In this document: positions 56,400 through 64,000 of the stretch, in pieces
How positions within the stretch are numbered: position 1 is the first letter of the stretch
Layout of the letters: every line of letters starts with the position of its first letter
Assembly (NCBI GenBank): GCA_964423615.1
Contig: CAYRFQ010000028.1
Span: forward strand, 24,555-88,554
DNA: 64,000 nucleotides
Direction of reading: 5' to 3'
Source of the DNA: CAYRFQ01 sp964423615
GTDB lineage: Bacteria > Planctomycetota > Planctomycetia > Gemmatales > Gemmataceae
The notes under the pieces: model-generated
What the model saw: only the letters and a program-made list of their open reading frames with translations
What the model was told of the DNA's origin: nothing
The model's database searches: none
Program-made: the position numbers and the translations under genes

Positions 56400-56984
56400 T
56401 CACTCGCCTCCCTCTTCCTTGCGTTTCGCTTCCACCGCGGCCAACAAATTGGCCGTCGTGCCAGAAGGACCAACGACCGCGGCTGCAAGGCTCTTGCCGG
56501 GCCCTGTGATCGCCGCAGACAAATTCATAGCCGGACCCATCATCATCGACACCAACTGCCCGATGACCTCTTCCCGGGTGGGCATCTTCAGAGCGTCTTC
56601 GAACGGCACGTACGTCCCATCGGCGACAGCGCCTTTGGCCTCGATCTTGTGCGGGTCCTTCTTGGAATCATTCAGCGTCTTGATGGTCTTTTCGATCGAC
56701 TTACTGAGGCTTTTGAGGCTCGTGCTTCCCCAGGCAATCAGGGTCGGCCCTTCCCAGACTTTTTCGTCAATGATCATGTCGAGCCGTTGGGTCAACACGA
56801 CTTTTGCCAAGTTATTCTTGACCAACATCAGCCGAATGTCCTGTTGACGCAGCCCCAACCGGAGTTCATTCTCTGCTGTCGCCTCAATTCCGAGGGGTGG
56901 GAGCAACACCAAGTCTCGATAGTCTTGGAAAGTCCGCTCGAGTTCTTTCATCTGAGCTTCTTTGACGACTTTGGCCTTTAGCAT
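56400..56984 (-). CDS. rplJ: 50S ribosomal protein L10
   Basis: 194-residue stalk-base protein that anchors L7/L12 dimers to 23S rRNA. The N-terminal domain has VKEAQMKELERTFQDY and VKNNLAKVVL, and the C-terminal helix for L12 binding (LLAAVEAKRKEE) is present. ATG at 56984 follows an in-frame GTG; AGGG about 7 nt upstream fits the ATG. It is preceded by a likely attenuator at 57054-57092. Confidence 0.96.
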   Translation of the reverse strand: MLKAKVVKEAQMKELERTFQDYRDLVLLPPLGIEATAENELRLGLRQQDIRLMLVKNNLAKVVLTQRLDMIIDEKVWEGPTLIAWGSTSLKSLSKSIEKTIKTLNDSKKDPHKIEAKGAVADGTYVPFEDALKMPTREEVIGQLVSMMMGPAMNLSAAITGPGKSLAAAVVGPSGTTANLLAAVEAKRKEEGGE

Positions 56985-57053
56985 CACTCAACCCTACCCA
57001 CTTAATCAGCTAATATTATCCTGCAATATAAAGATTCAGAGACCCAAGGGAGC

Positions 57054-57092
57054 AAAAAGGTTCGCGTAAGTTCACCACGACCACGACGAACC
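57054..57092 (-). terminator. Attenuator-like hairpin between rplA and rplJ
   Basis: On the minus strand GGTTCG (57092-57087) pairs with CGAACC (57064-57059), extendable by CG pairs across a bulge, and is followed directly by TTTTT (57058-57054). It starts 4 bases beyond the rplA stop. Probably gives partial termination before rplJL, where many bacteria regulate by L10 binding. Confidence 0.55.
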
Positions 57093-57095
57093 AAT

Positions 57096-58109
57096 TTACG
57101 CATTCACTGGCACCGAGGGGCTTTGGGTCGCACTGACGTAGATCGACTGAATGTAGTGCCCTTTCACACTCGACGGTTTTACCGATCGGATTTGGTTCAC
57201 GAACGTTCGGATATTCTCGACGAGTTTCTCCGTGTCGAACGACATCTTCCCGACACCCGCGTGAACATTTCCCGTCTTGTCGGTACGGTATTCAACCTTA
57301 CCAGCCTTGAATTCTGTGATCGCCTCAGCCACATCCCCAGTGACAACGGTCCCAGCTTTCGGAGTCGGCATCAAGCCGCGCGGACCCAAAATCTTACCAA
57401 GCCGCCCCACTTTCCCCATCATGTCGTGGGTAGCGAGAGCAACATCAAAATCCGTCCAACCACCTTGCACCTTCTTAATCAAATCGTCGTCCCCGACGAA
57501 ATCCGCTCCAGCTTCTTGGGCCTTGGCTTGATTCTCACCCTGGCAGAAAACCAGAACTCGAACCGACTTACCAATACCGTGCGGCAGCGAGACAGTACCA
57601 CGAACGATCTGGTCGGCCTGAGAAACGTCCACGCCAAGAGACATGTGGATTTCTACCGTTTCGTCAAACTTCGCACGCTTATGTTTCCGAAGGACTTCTA
57701 CGGCCTCTTCGAGAGTTTTTGACCCTGCCTTCTCGATCTTGTCGCGAACGGTTTTCATCGACTTGCGGAGTTTTTTGCCACGTCGCGGGGAACCCCCTGG
57801 ACGTTTTCGCTTCTTGGGTTCGGTCGGTCCAGTATCGGCTGGAGCCGATTCCGACGCTTGCCCATTGTCCTCACTGGATTGTTTCTCCGCGTTCTTCTTG
57901 TCCTCGGGTTTCTTTTCCTTGGGACCCTTGTCTGCTGGCTTTTTCTCCCCTACCGGTTCAGCAGCAGGTGAAGGCGTCGGCTTAGTCGCTTCAGCCGTGG
58001 TCACTTCAGCCTTGGGCGCCTCACTCGGCTCTTTGGCTTCCGGCTTGGCCGGTTCAACGGCACCTGCGCTCGCTTCGGACTCAGGAGACGGTGTTTTCTC
58101 TTCAGCCAT
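57096..58109 (-). CDS. rplA: 50S ribosomal protein L1 with charged N-terminal extension
   Basis: 337 residues against about 230 in most bacteria. Residues 113-337 are a normal L1 ([25 protein letters not shown] split over 131-155, then [18 protein letters not shown] and [19 protein letters not shown]), which binds the L1 stalk of 23S rRNA and helps release E-site tRNA. Residues 1-112 are low-complexity, rich in Glu, Lys, Pro, Ala and Ser, ending in a basic patch ([18 protein letters not shown]). The extension begins at an ATG in the same frame with no other start near the core, so it appears genuine. Confidence 0.95.
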   Translation of the reverse strand: MAEEKTPSPESEASAGAVEPAKPEAKEPSEAPKAEVTTAEATKPTPSPAAEPVGEKKPADKGPKEKKPEDKKNAEKQSSEDNGQASESAPADTGPTEPKKRKRPGGSPRRGKKLRKSMKTVRDKIEKAGSKTLEEAVEVLRKHKRAKFDETVEIHMSLGVDVSQADQIVRGTVSLPHGIGKSVRVLVFCQGENQAKAQEAGADFVGDDDLIKKVQGGWTDFDVALATHDMMGKVGRLGKILGPRGLMPTPKAGTVVTGDVAEAITEFKAGKVEYRTDKTGNVHAGVGKMSFDTEKLVENIRTFVNQIRSVKPSSVKGHYIQSIYVSATQSPSVPVNA

Positions 58110-58282
58110 GATGATTACCTAGTCGCTAGGCTCCCGACCGAGTTTCTCTCGTGGGGAGCGGGACCCAAGTTGGTCAGTTTATTCTCAGGGGCGAAAAGAC
58201 CAATCGATCTCAGATCGCTTGCGATTGTTAAAAAGTAATGGATACGGAAAAGTGTGAGGTTGGCAAGCTGTCAAGCCCAGAA

Positions 58283-58747
58283 TTAGGCTTCTTCCACGCT
58301 GATGCCCATGCTCCTGGCTGTCCCCGCGATGATGCGAGACGCATGCTCGATATCACGCGCGTTGAGGTCAGTAAACTTCATTTCGGCGATCTGTAGAACT
58401 TGTTCTCGGGTCAGCGTAAAGCCGTTGTATTTTCCCGCTTTCTTGTGGCTCGCAGGAATCAGTTCTCCGCCTTTTTTCTTCTCAGTCGGGATGCCAGCCG
58501 CCTTCTTAATCAAAATCGCCGCAGGTGGCTTCTTGACAATGAACTCAAAACTGCGGTCGTTGAAAACAGTGATGACGACCGGAACCATCATCCCTTTTTC
58601 CATCTCGGCGGTGCCGTCGTTGAATTGCTTAACGAACGCTCCGATGTTGACACCGTGTTGACCGAGAGCCGGACCGACAGGTGGTGCTGGAGTGGCTGCC
58701 CCGCATGGAACCTGAAGTTTGATTTGTCCAGTGACTTGCTTGGCCAT
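58283..58747 (-). CDS. rplK: 50S ribosomal protein L11
   Basis: 154-residue L11, binding the GTPase-associated 23S rRNA segment. It starts [14 protein letters not shown] with the proline-rich [19 protein letters not shown], followed by [15 protein letters not shown] and the C-terminal RNA-binding GTARSMGI. Slightly longer than the usual 141. AAGGGA lies before the ATG at 58747; the frame is open upstream but without similarity. It is 173 bases ahead of rplA and 416 bases after nusG. Confidence 0.97.
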   Translation of the reverse strand: MAKQVTGQIKLQVPCGAATPAPPVGPALGQHGVNIGAFVKQFNDGTAEMEKGMMVPVVITVFNDRSFEFIVKKPPAAILIKKAAGIPTEKKKGGELIPASHKKAGKYNGFTLTREQVLQIAEMKFTDLNARDIEHASRIIAGTARSMGISVEEA

Positions 58748-59163
58748 CGGTCTTTCCCTTGATCGTGAAACGAACGCGTTCTTGTGCTGCGGACTGCTGA
58801 TTGTTGGAAGTTTCCCAGGCGAAGATTTCCACCCGTCGAAGGTTCTCACTGAATGAGAGAGCTTTTCATTCCAAACTAGTCTGAAATTACAACTTCGTGA
58901 AAATCTCTGGTAAGTAAATAATCATAGTGGGACAAGACTTGTTGTCTGCCCCACTTGTGAAATATTTTTAAAATTCTCTTGCCAAAGACGGAATGGAGTA
59001 TCCGAAAATGAATTTCTGGGTTGGTTCTATGTCAGAGAAGTCCCTAGCTTGCCCGCTCGGGGAATGATGGATCTTGCGTCGGGCTAAGTCTCACAGCCAA
59101 GAACCATCAGGCTTCTGAGCAAAAGTAAACAACTCGATGAATCACCGAGCGCGATGTCTTCGA
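58748..59163 (-). promoter_or_regulatory. Gap between nusG and rplK with hairpin
   Basis: 416 bases without a gene. A hairpin at 58926-58955 has arms AGTGGG and CCCACT continued by imperfect ACAAGAC/GTTGTCTG pairing. No T run follows on the minus strand. It may separate nusG from rplK or form part of the leader of the L11-L1 genes, which are often autoregulated by L1. Confidence 0.45.
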
Positions 59164-60387
59164 TTAATCTTCTCGCTCGCTCGCAGTCCATTCTTCGACC
59201 TGCCAGTATTCAAGCTCCACGTTGACTGGCCGCCCAAGAACAACGACCTCGACACGGACCTGAGCTTTGTCCTTCATGATCTCTTTGACTTCACCGTCCA
59301 AATCCTTGAACATCCCATCCTTCACTTTGACGTGATCACCAACATGGAACGGCGAAACAACGTCGGCTGGTGCTCCCGCAGCTGGATCGTCTGGTTTGTC
59401 GGTTCCCACCATGTCGACGACTTCTTTGGCGGTCATAGGAATTGGGGCCTTGTCGGGAGCTCCACCGACAAAGTCTCCGACTCCGGAGGTCTCCCGAAAC
59501 AAATACAAAATTTGCTCATTGTACTCCACGTGAGCAGCTATATATCCAGGAAATTTCTTGCGTTCGCGGACTACGCGTTTTCCCTTTTGGATGACTGTCT
59601 CTTTTTCTGTCGGAATCACAATTTGATCGAAATAGTCCTCAAGCCCGTCGATCTTAACCCTTCGTTCGATCGCATTCTTAATGGTTTCTTCCCGTCCGCT
59701 TTGGACCTTGACGATGTACCATTTCCAATTCTCGTTGGCGGGTGGCTCTGGTGCTTCCTCAATCTCTTCCTGACTATCTCCGGAGGGTTCTTCAACTCCA
59801 ATGGCAGCTACTTCGGATGAGTCGAAGTTACTACCTTCAATCGATTCGTCAGAAAACTCCTCCTCGCTCAACTCGTTTTCTGCCTCATCTTCTAGTTTAG
59901 GGATTCCAAACGGATCGTCGGTCTCCTCGGATGATTCTTCCATGGCCTCTTCAGGCAAGGAAAACCCTTGATCCGCTGCGACGTCACTCGCGGCCTCTTG
60001 AAGGTCTTCCTTCTGACCGACTTCAGCGTCCATTTCGGCTTCTTCGGCGACCTGGTCGGCTGCATCCTCCTCGTCTTCGACCTCATCTTCCAATTGCTCA
60101 GGAGAGAGCGCTTCTTCGGTTTCCAGTTCTTCAAGAGGATCGAGATTGGGGTCAGGTGCGTCTTCCAGGTTTTCGTCGTGGTCATTAACTCCGAGGTGGG
60201 CTTCTTGTAGAGATCCGGACTCGTCTTCGGATTCCACGAGTGCTTCACCATCGGTTTCCGCTTCGCCTTCCACTGGAACGTCAGGTACATCGCCTATCGA
60301 CGCAGTGTCCGCACCATCGGTGGCAAATGGAGTCTGTTCGTCGGCGTTGGAATCATCTTGGGGTGTGAATGTTGACTCGTCGCTCAT
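59164..60387 (-). CDS. nusG: Transcription factor NusG with long acidic N-terminus
   Basis: 407 residues, more than twice the usual about 180. Residues 221-315 form the NGN domain (WKWYIVKVQSGREETIKNAI, RKKFPGYIAAHV), and about 345-405 the KOW domain (GDHVKVKDGMFKDLDGEV). Residues 1-220 are strongly acidic (Glu/Asp-rich, with few Lys) and look disordered. NusG binds the RNA polymerase clamp, promotes elongation and links to S10 or Rho. The start at 60387 has GGAAGG 7 nt upstream; the frame continues without a break into the NGN domain. Position after secE is classical. Confidence 0.95.
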   Translation of the reverse strand: MSDESTFTPQDDSNADEQTPFATDGADTASIGDVPDVPVEGEAETDGEALVESEDESGSLQEAHLGVNDHDENLEDAPDPNLDPLEELETEEALSPEQLEDEVEDEEDAADQVAEEAEMDAEVGQKEDLQEAASDVAADQGFSLPEEAMEESSEETDDPFGIPKLEDEAENELSEEEFSDESIEGSNFDSSEVAAIGVEEPSGDSQEEIEEAPEPPANENWKWYIVKVQSGREETIKNAIERRVKIDGLEDYFDQIVIPTEKETVIQKGKRVVRERKKFPGYIAAHVEYNEQILYLFRETSGVGDFVGGAPDKAPIPMTAKEVVDMVGTDKPDDPAAGAPADVVSPFHVGDHVKVKDGMFKDLDGEVKEIMKDKAQVRVEVVVLGRPVNVELEYWQVEEWTASERED

Positions 60388-60785
60388 GAGTGAACCTTCC
60401 GAACAGATACCGATGAAGGAGACATACTGGGCGTCCTCTGACGAAGGCAGACGCAAAAGATCATTTGGTGGATCTGGCTGATGGTTGGAACGGATAGAAA
60501 ATTCGAAGTCAAGGACTTGTGTCCAAAGGGATCTAAACCGTACACGGTGTAGTTGATCTGCTATTAACAACACCAGATTACAGTATCAGGACAAGACATC
60601 CGTGTCAGCAAACTTGTTAACTTTGAGGTGTTGTGATCGTAACTCTTTGTCAACAGACTCAGCACTTGAAATTGGGCCTGAGACGTACTTTTCTCACAAC
60701 CTCATCATGCCGGGAAAACGTTACGAACCTTATGGAAATGTCGAGACGTTTTCCTGGGGTGCGACTGCCGCGAAAGACACGCAGG

Positions 60786-61838
60786 TTACCATTCTTTCTT
60801 CTGGATTTCCTTTTTCTTATCCAGCGGATCGATCCGGAGTACTCCAGGGACCGGGCTTTTCAATAGTTGAATCCAGAGGATATCGACCAGAAACAAAAAC
60901 AGAGTCATCAGAAGCACTGTCACCAACACAACAATCGTATCTTGGAAAAGTCGTTTCCTGGTGGACCAAGAAACTTTGTTCATTTCCGCTTCGGTCGCAA
61001 TGAGAAAATCGGCGAAAGTCGGCCAGTTCGTAAGACGCCAGGCAAACCAACCCAGAAACGCAAAACACACCAACGGCGCTGTATATTCGACCGACAGCAA
61101 AACGGGCCAGGCGTCAACCAATGGTTTACCGAACTCGTTCTTCAACGTTGGAAAACTCAACCCACTGTTGGGCAACGAAACGGCCCAGTGGCCCGAACCA
61201 AATAAGTTAGCTTGGATGGCCGCGAAGATTCCACAACCAATGATGAGGAGCATAGCAATGAGTGTCGTTCGTCGTACCCGTGTTCCCTGCGACGATTTGA
61301 ACCCGGTTGCATGAAACCAACCATTCTCTTCCCATTTGACGAGCCGATTGCCAAAGTCTGGTCGAGAGTAAAGCGTGTAGAGTCCAAACAAAGTCAGCGC
61401 AACGACGCCGCCCCCAAAGCCGTAGGCCACCGAAAGACCGGCATCCCGCTGGGCCAATGACCCCACGATCCACAAGCCGAATATTGCGGACAAAAATAAC
61501 ACGAAAGCTGAAACGACGGCTCCCGCTCGTTGCCCTTTGAGGGGATCCACACCTTCAATCCGCTGACAAAGATAGCCGAGGACAACGCCCGCCACCCCGC
61601 AGACGATCAACAACAACGAAGTCGAGAGATACGCCCCTTGGCCCTTATCCAGCCCGAGTAGGACTTCCGGTCCGTACGGGGAACACCACCAAACAGGGAT
61701 TCCTGAAAAGACAATCCCGAAGGCAATCAATATGTAGATTCCCTCCAGGAGACTCAAAATACCCACTGGAGAAACTTTTTGTTTCTTCGTGCTCTTTTTC
61801 GTTTTCTCTTGCGTCGATTTTTCAGCCACAGTCGCCAT
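60786..61838 (-). CDS. secE: SecE with extra multi-helix membrane domain
   Basis: 350 residues, against about 65-130 for most SecE. The SecE part is the C-terminal about 75 residues: ATEAEMNKVSWSTRKRLFQD (amphipathic helix and VSWPtr-like motif) plus one transmembrane helix. It is preceded by a basic N-terminus (KSTQEKTKKSTKKQK) and about six or seven hydrophobic helices with no family I recognise. SecE is the essential clamp of the SecYEG channel. AAGGA lies 7 nt before the ATG. It lies between tRNA-Trp and nusG, as expected for secE. Confidence 0.92.
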   Translation of the reverse strand: MATVAEKSTQEKTKKSTKKQKVSPVGILSLLEGIYILIAFGIVFSGIPVWWCSPYGPEVLLGLDKGQGAYLSTSLLLIVCGVAGVVLGYLCQRIEGVDPLKGQRAGAVVSAFVLFLSAIFGLWIVGSLAQRDAGLSVAYGFGGGVVALTLFGLYTLYSRPDFGNRLVKWEENGWFHATGFKSSQGTRVRRTTLIAMLLIIGCGIFAAIQANLFGSGHWAVSLPNSGLSFPTLKNEFGKPLVDAWPVLLSVEYTAPLVCFAFLGWFAWRLTNWPTFADFLIATEAEMNKVSWSTRKRLFQDTIVVLVTVLLMTLFLFLVDILWIQLLKSPVPGVLRIDPLDKKKEIQKKEW

Positions 61839-61911
61839 GGCGATTCCTTACGGTCGGGTGGAGAACTGTTCCGGCGGGGGACGTCCGTGTTATCATTGTC
61901 CGAAATTGGAA

Positions 61912-61985
61912 CAGGCGCGGAGGGAATCGAACCCCCAACCGCCGGATTTGGAATCCGGTGCTCTGCCTAATTGAGCTACACGCCT
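61912..61985 (-). tRNA. trnW: tRNA-Trp (CCA anticodon)
   Basis: 74-nt cloverleaf. Acceptor stem AGGCGTG/CGCGCCT, D arm GCTCAATTAGGCAGAGC, anticodon stem CCGGA/TCCGG around TTCCAAA (anticodon CCA), T arm GGGGGTTCGATTCCC. CCA is not encoded. It lies just upstream of secE, the same place as in E. coli-type tuf-secE clusters. Confidence 0.96.
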
Positions 61986-62062
61986 CTTGTTATCGAGATG
62001 GGACACTCACAAAGCTCAATCTCGCTTCGTGAAGGGCTTCACAAGGAAGCCCGCCCTAGAAA

Positions 62063-62221
62063 TTACTTCTTCCGCGATTCTTTGTGCGGCGTGTGTTTGC
62101 GACACACGTCTTTTTTGCAGAACTTGTTGAGAGTCAGGCGATCAGCTCCGCGAGTTTCCTTCTCGGTCCGGTAGTTCCGGGCTTTGCAAACGGTACATTC
62201 GAGCCAAACGTATTCACGCAT
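62063..62221 (-). CDS. rpmG: 50S ribosomal protein L33 (zinc-binding type)
   Basis: 52-residue L33 with two cysteine pairs, ECTVC and FCKKDVC, so the zinc-containing (C+) form. It begins MREYVWLECTVC and has NYRTEKETRG and TLNKFCKK. The start at 62221 is the family start; a longer in-frame reading to 62281 adds unrelated residues. It lies between tuf and tRNA-Trp, the usual place in this cluster. Confidence 0.94.
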   Translation of the reverse strand: MREYVWLECTVCKARNYRTEKETRGADRLTLNKFCKKDVCRKHTPHKESRKK

Positions 62222-62376
62222 GATACAGAGTTCCAAATACAACCGATACAGGTACAGAATCAAGAATCCACGATTTGCCAATCCTATTACATTAGCAAAC
62301 CGTGGATGCCAGAGGAAGAGAAATCGAATGTGGAGAATTAGCTCTGAGACGATATCCCGACGTTAGTCAATGATTC

Positions 62377-63582
62377 CTACTTGTGGATTTTCGTCACAAC
62401 GCCGGAACCAACAGTTCGGCCACCTTCGCGGATGGCGAAACGAAGACCATCGTCCATCGCGATCGGCTTTTCTTCGAGCAATTTGATTTTCATCTTGACG
62501 TTGTCACCGGGCATACACATCTCGACGCCATCGGGCAACTCACAACTGCCAGTAACGTCTGTCGTTCGGAAGAAGAACTGGGGCTTGTAACCGCTAAAGA
62601 ACGGAGTGTGCCGCCCACCTTCCTCTTTCGTCAAGACATAAACTTCGCCATCGAACTCCGTATGCGGTGTGATCGACCCTGGTGCGGCGAGGACCTGACC
62701 TCGTTGCAAGTCTGTACGATCGATACCTCGCAGCAACAGCCCAACATTGTCACCGGCCATACCAGAGTCTAGAGTCTTGTTGAACATCTCGACACCAGTG
62801 ACAGTAGTCTTTCGGCTTTCCTTCATGAGCCCGACGATCTCGACTTCGTCACCGACCTTGACGATTCCCCGCTCGATACGGCCTGTACCAACCGTACCAC
62901 GACCTTTGATCGAGAAAACGTCTTCGATACTCATGAGGAACGGCTTGTCTTGTTCCCGAACTGGTTCGGGGATGTAAGTATCCAAAGCCTCCATCAGTTC
63001 GTCGACACAAGCACCCGCGGCGTCGTCGGTGGGATTTTGCATGACCGGCAAGGCGCTCCCGCGCACAACGGGAAGGTCGTCGCCAGGAAAATCGTACGTG
63101 TTCAACAAGTCTCGAACTTCCATTTCGACGAGTTCGAGGAGTTCTTCGTCGTCGACGAGGTCAACTTTGTTGAGCCAAACGACGATTTTCGGCACACCCA
63201 CCTGACGGGCGAGAAGGATGTGCTCTCGCGTTTGGGGCATGGGGCCGTCGTCGGCGGCCACAACGAGGATGGCTCCGTCCATCTGGGCAGCACCGGTGAT
63301 CATGTTTTTGACGTAATCGGCGTGGCCAGGGCAGTCGATGTGTGCGTAGTGTCGATTTTCGGTTTCGTATTCGACGTGGGCGGCGGCAATCGTTACCGTT
63401 TTCAATTCGTCACGGTCGGTTCCACCCTTGGCGATTTCCTTATAACTTTTGATCTTATCGAGTTTGTTCTTGTGGCCCTGGCGGGCAACAATCGCAGCGG
63501 TCGTCGTGGTCTTACCGTGGTCGATGTGGCCAATCGTGCCTACGTTGACGTGCGGTTTCGTCCGTTCAAAGGTCTTTCCCAT
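62377..63582 (-). CDS. tuf: Translation elongation factor Tu with variant switch I
   Basis: 401-residue GTPase delivering aminoacyl-tRNA. G1 is GHIDHGKTT (18-26), G3 DCPGH, G4 NKVD, and domains 2 and 3 are complete ([33 protein letters not shown]). Switch I, normally RGITI, reads KTVTI at residues 61-65 (63388-63402): the Mg2+-coordinating threonine (T64) is kept but Arg-Gly is lost. GGAGG precedes two adjacent ATG codons; the second gives better spacing. It follows tRNA-Thr by about 100 bases, as in the E. coli tufB operon. Confidence 0.96.
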   Translation of the reverse strand: MGKTFERTKPHVNVGTIGHIDHGKTTTTAAIVARQGHKNKLDKIKSYKEIAKGGTDRDELKTVTIAAAHVEYETENRHYAHIDCPGHADYVKNMITGAAQMDGAILVVAADDGPMPQTREHILLARQVGVPKIVVWLNKVDLVDDEELLELVEMEVRDLLNTYDFPGDDLPVVRGSALPVMQNPTDDAAGACVDELMEALDTYIPEPVREQDKPFLMSIEDVFSIKGRGTVGTGRIERGIVKVGDEVEIVGLMKESRKTTVTGVEMFNKTLDSGMAGDNVGLLLRGIDRTDLQRGQVLAAPGSITPHTEFDGEVYVLTKEEGGRHTPFFSGYKPQFFFRTTDVTGSCELPDGVEMCMPGDNVKMKIKLLEEKPIAMDDGLRFAIREGGRTVGSGVVTKIHK

Positions 63583-63681
63583 CATTCCTCCGAGGATTCA
63601 AACACTAAAGTTGTCAGTCACGTCTGGAAATCGTGCTCGACATTGGGTGGTATTGATAATTGAGAGACAACATTCGCCAAG

Positions 63682-63756
<75 letters not shown>

Positions 63757-63816
63757 CCGTCAAAACGGTGCACCTTCGAATCGGTGGCCCGTACTGGAGA
63801 CCGTCCAATTCCTAAG

Positions 63817-63887
63817 AGCGGGTGAGGGGAATCGAACCCCTATGACCAGCTTGGAAGGCTGGAGCTTTACCACTAAGCTACACCCGC
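63817..63887 (-). tRNA. trnG: tRNA-Gly (TCC anticodon)
   Basis: 71-nt cloverleaf: acceptor GCGGGTG/CACCCGC, D arm GCTTAGTGGTAAAGC, anticodon stem CCAGC/GCTGG around CTTCCAA (anticodon TCC), T arm GGGGTTCGATTCCCC. CCA not encoded. Lies between tRNA-Tyr and tRNA-Thr. Confidence 0.96.
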
Positions 63888-63946
63888 AAGAAACAGAAAG
63901 CCAACGATCCCAGGGATGAATCGTTTCAGCTTTCCGTTGTTCGATG

Positions 63947-64000
63947 TGGGCAGGGAGGGATTCGAACCCCCGTAGACTTACGTCGTCAGATTTACAGTCT
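63947..64000 (-). tRNA. trnY: tRNA-Tyr (GTA anticodon), cut by window end
   Basis: Only the 3' part is present: anticodon loop CTGTAAA (anticodon GTA), a long variable arm (GACGACGTAAGTCT) typical of tRNA-Tyr, T arm GGGGGTTCGAATCCCTC and acceptor CCTGCCC with discriminator A. The 5' half lies beyond 64000. Confidence 0.92.

Overview
The window looks like a chromosomal segment of a planctomycete (phylum Planctomycetota) of moderate GC content. Lineage markers are two DUF1501 Tat-exported proteins, a TIGR02996 repeat-companion domain protein (a family concentrated in Gemmata-type planctomycetes), two Hanks-type Ser/Thr kinases, a tricorn-like S41 peptidase, a large BNR-propeller protein with a PDZ insert, and an EF-G that resembles the spd-type forms of spirochaetes and planctomycetes. 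The assignment rests on gene content read by eye, not on a tree.

Layout. Positions 1-12.7 kb: leucyl aminopeptidase, tricorn-like protease, a small EF-hand protein and an FG-GAP protein, followed on the minus strand by cmk-plsC, a PIG-L deacetylase, and two tandem secreted paralogues with an N-terminal CxxC. Positions 12.9-19.6 kb: a tightly packed minus-strand six-gene unit (Gfo/Idh oxidoreductase, kptA, class-III aminotransferase, ZnuB-type permease, DUF318-type permease, histidine-rich TIGR03943 protein) that looks like a metal (probably zinc) handling operon with unexpected passengers. Positions 19.6-31.4 kb: an 11-bp tandem repeat, the TIGR02996 protein, two kinases, an HpcH/HpaI aldolase, a 72-aa orphan, gpsA, a DUF1802 protein, two unknown genes and a deoxyhypusine-synthase-like enzyme. 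Positions 31.5-42.2 kb: exported proteins (BNR/PDZ, dienelactone hydrolase, two DUF1501 proteins, a DPP-IV-type S9 peptidase) plus a cytosolic-looking metallophosphoesterase.

Positions 42.9-64.0 kb, all on the minus strand, form the transcription/translation supercluster. In transcription order it is tRNA-Tyr, tRNA-Gly, tRNA-Thr, tuf, rpmG, tRNA-Trp, secE, nusG, rplK, rplA, rplJ, rplL, rpoB, rpoC, rpsL, a zinc-ribbon gene, rpsG, fusA. The order is classical (the tRNA-tuf part matches the E. coli tufB operon) but several proteins are enlarged: NusG carries a 220-residue acidic N-terminus, L1 a 110-residue charged N-terminus, and SecE a multi-helix membrane domain. EF-Tu has an altered switch I, and S12 has Arg at position 88, a position linked to streptomycin resistance. 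Intrinsic terminators follow rplL and rpoC, and a probable attenuator lies between rplA and rplJ.

The most unusual non-coding signal is a pair of inverted dif-like (XerC/XerD) sites at 42779-42871, in the gap between the DPP-IV gene and fusA. The two sites share near-identical arms but have different 6-bp centres. No CRISPR array, phage gene, transposase or rRNA gene was found.
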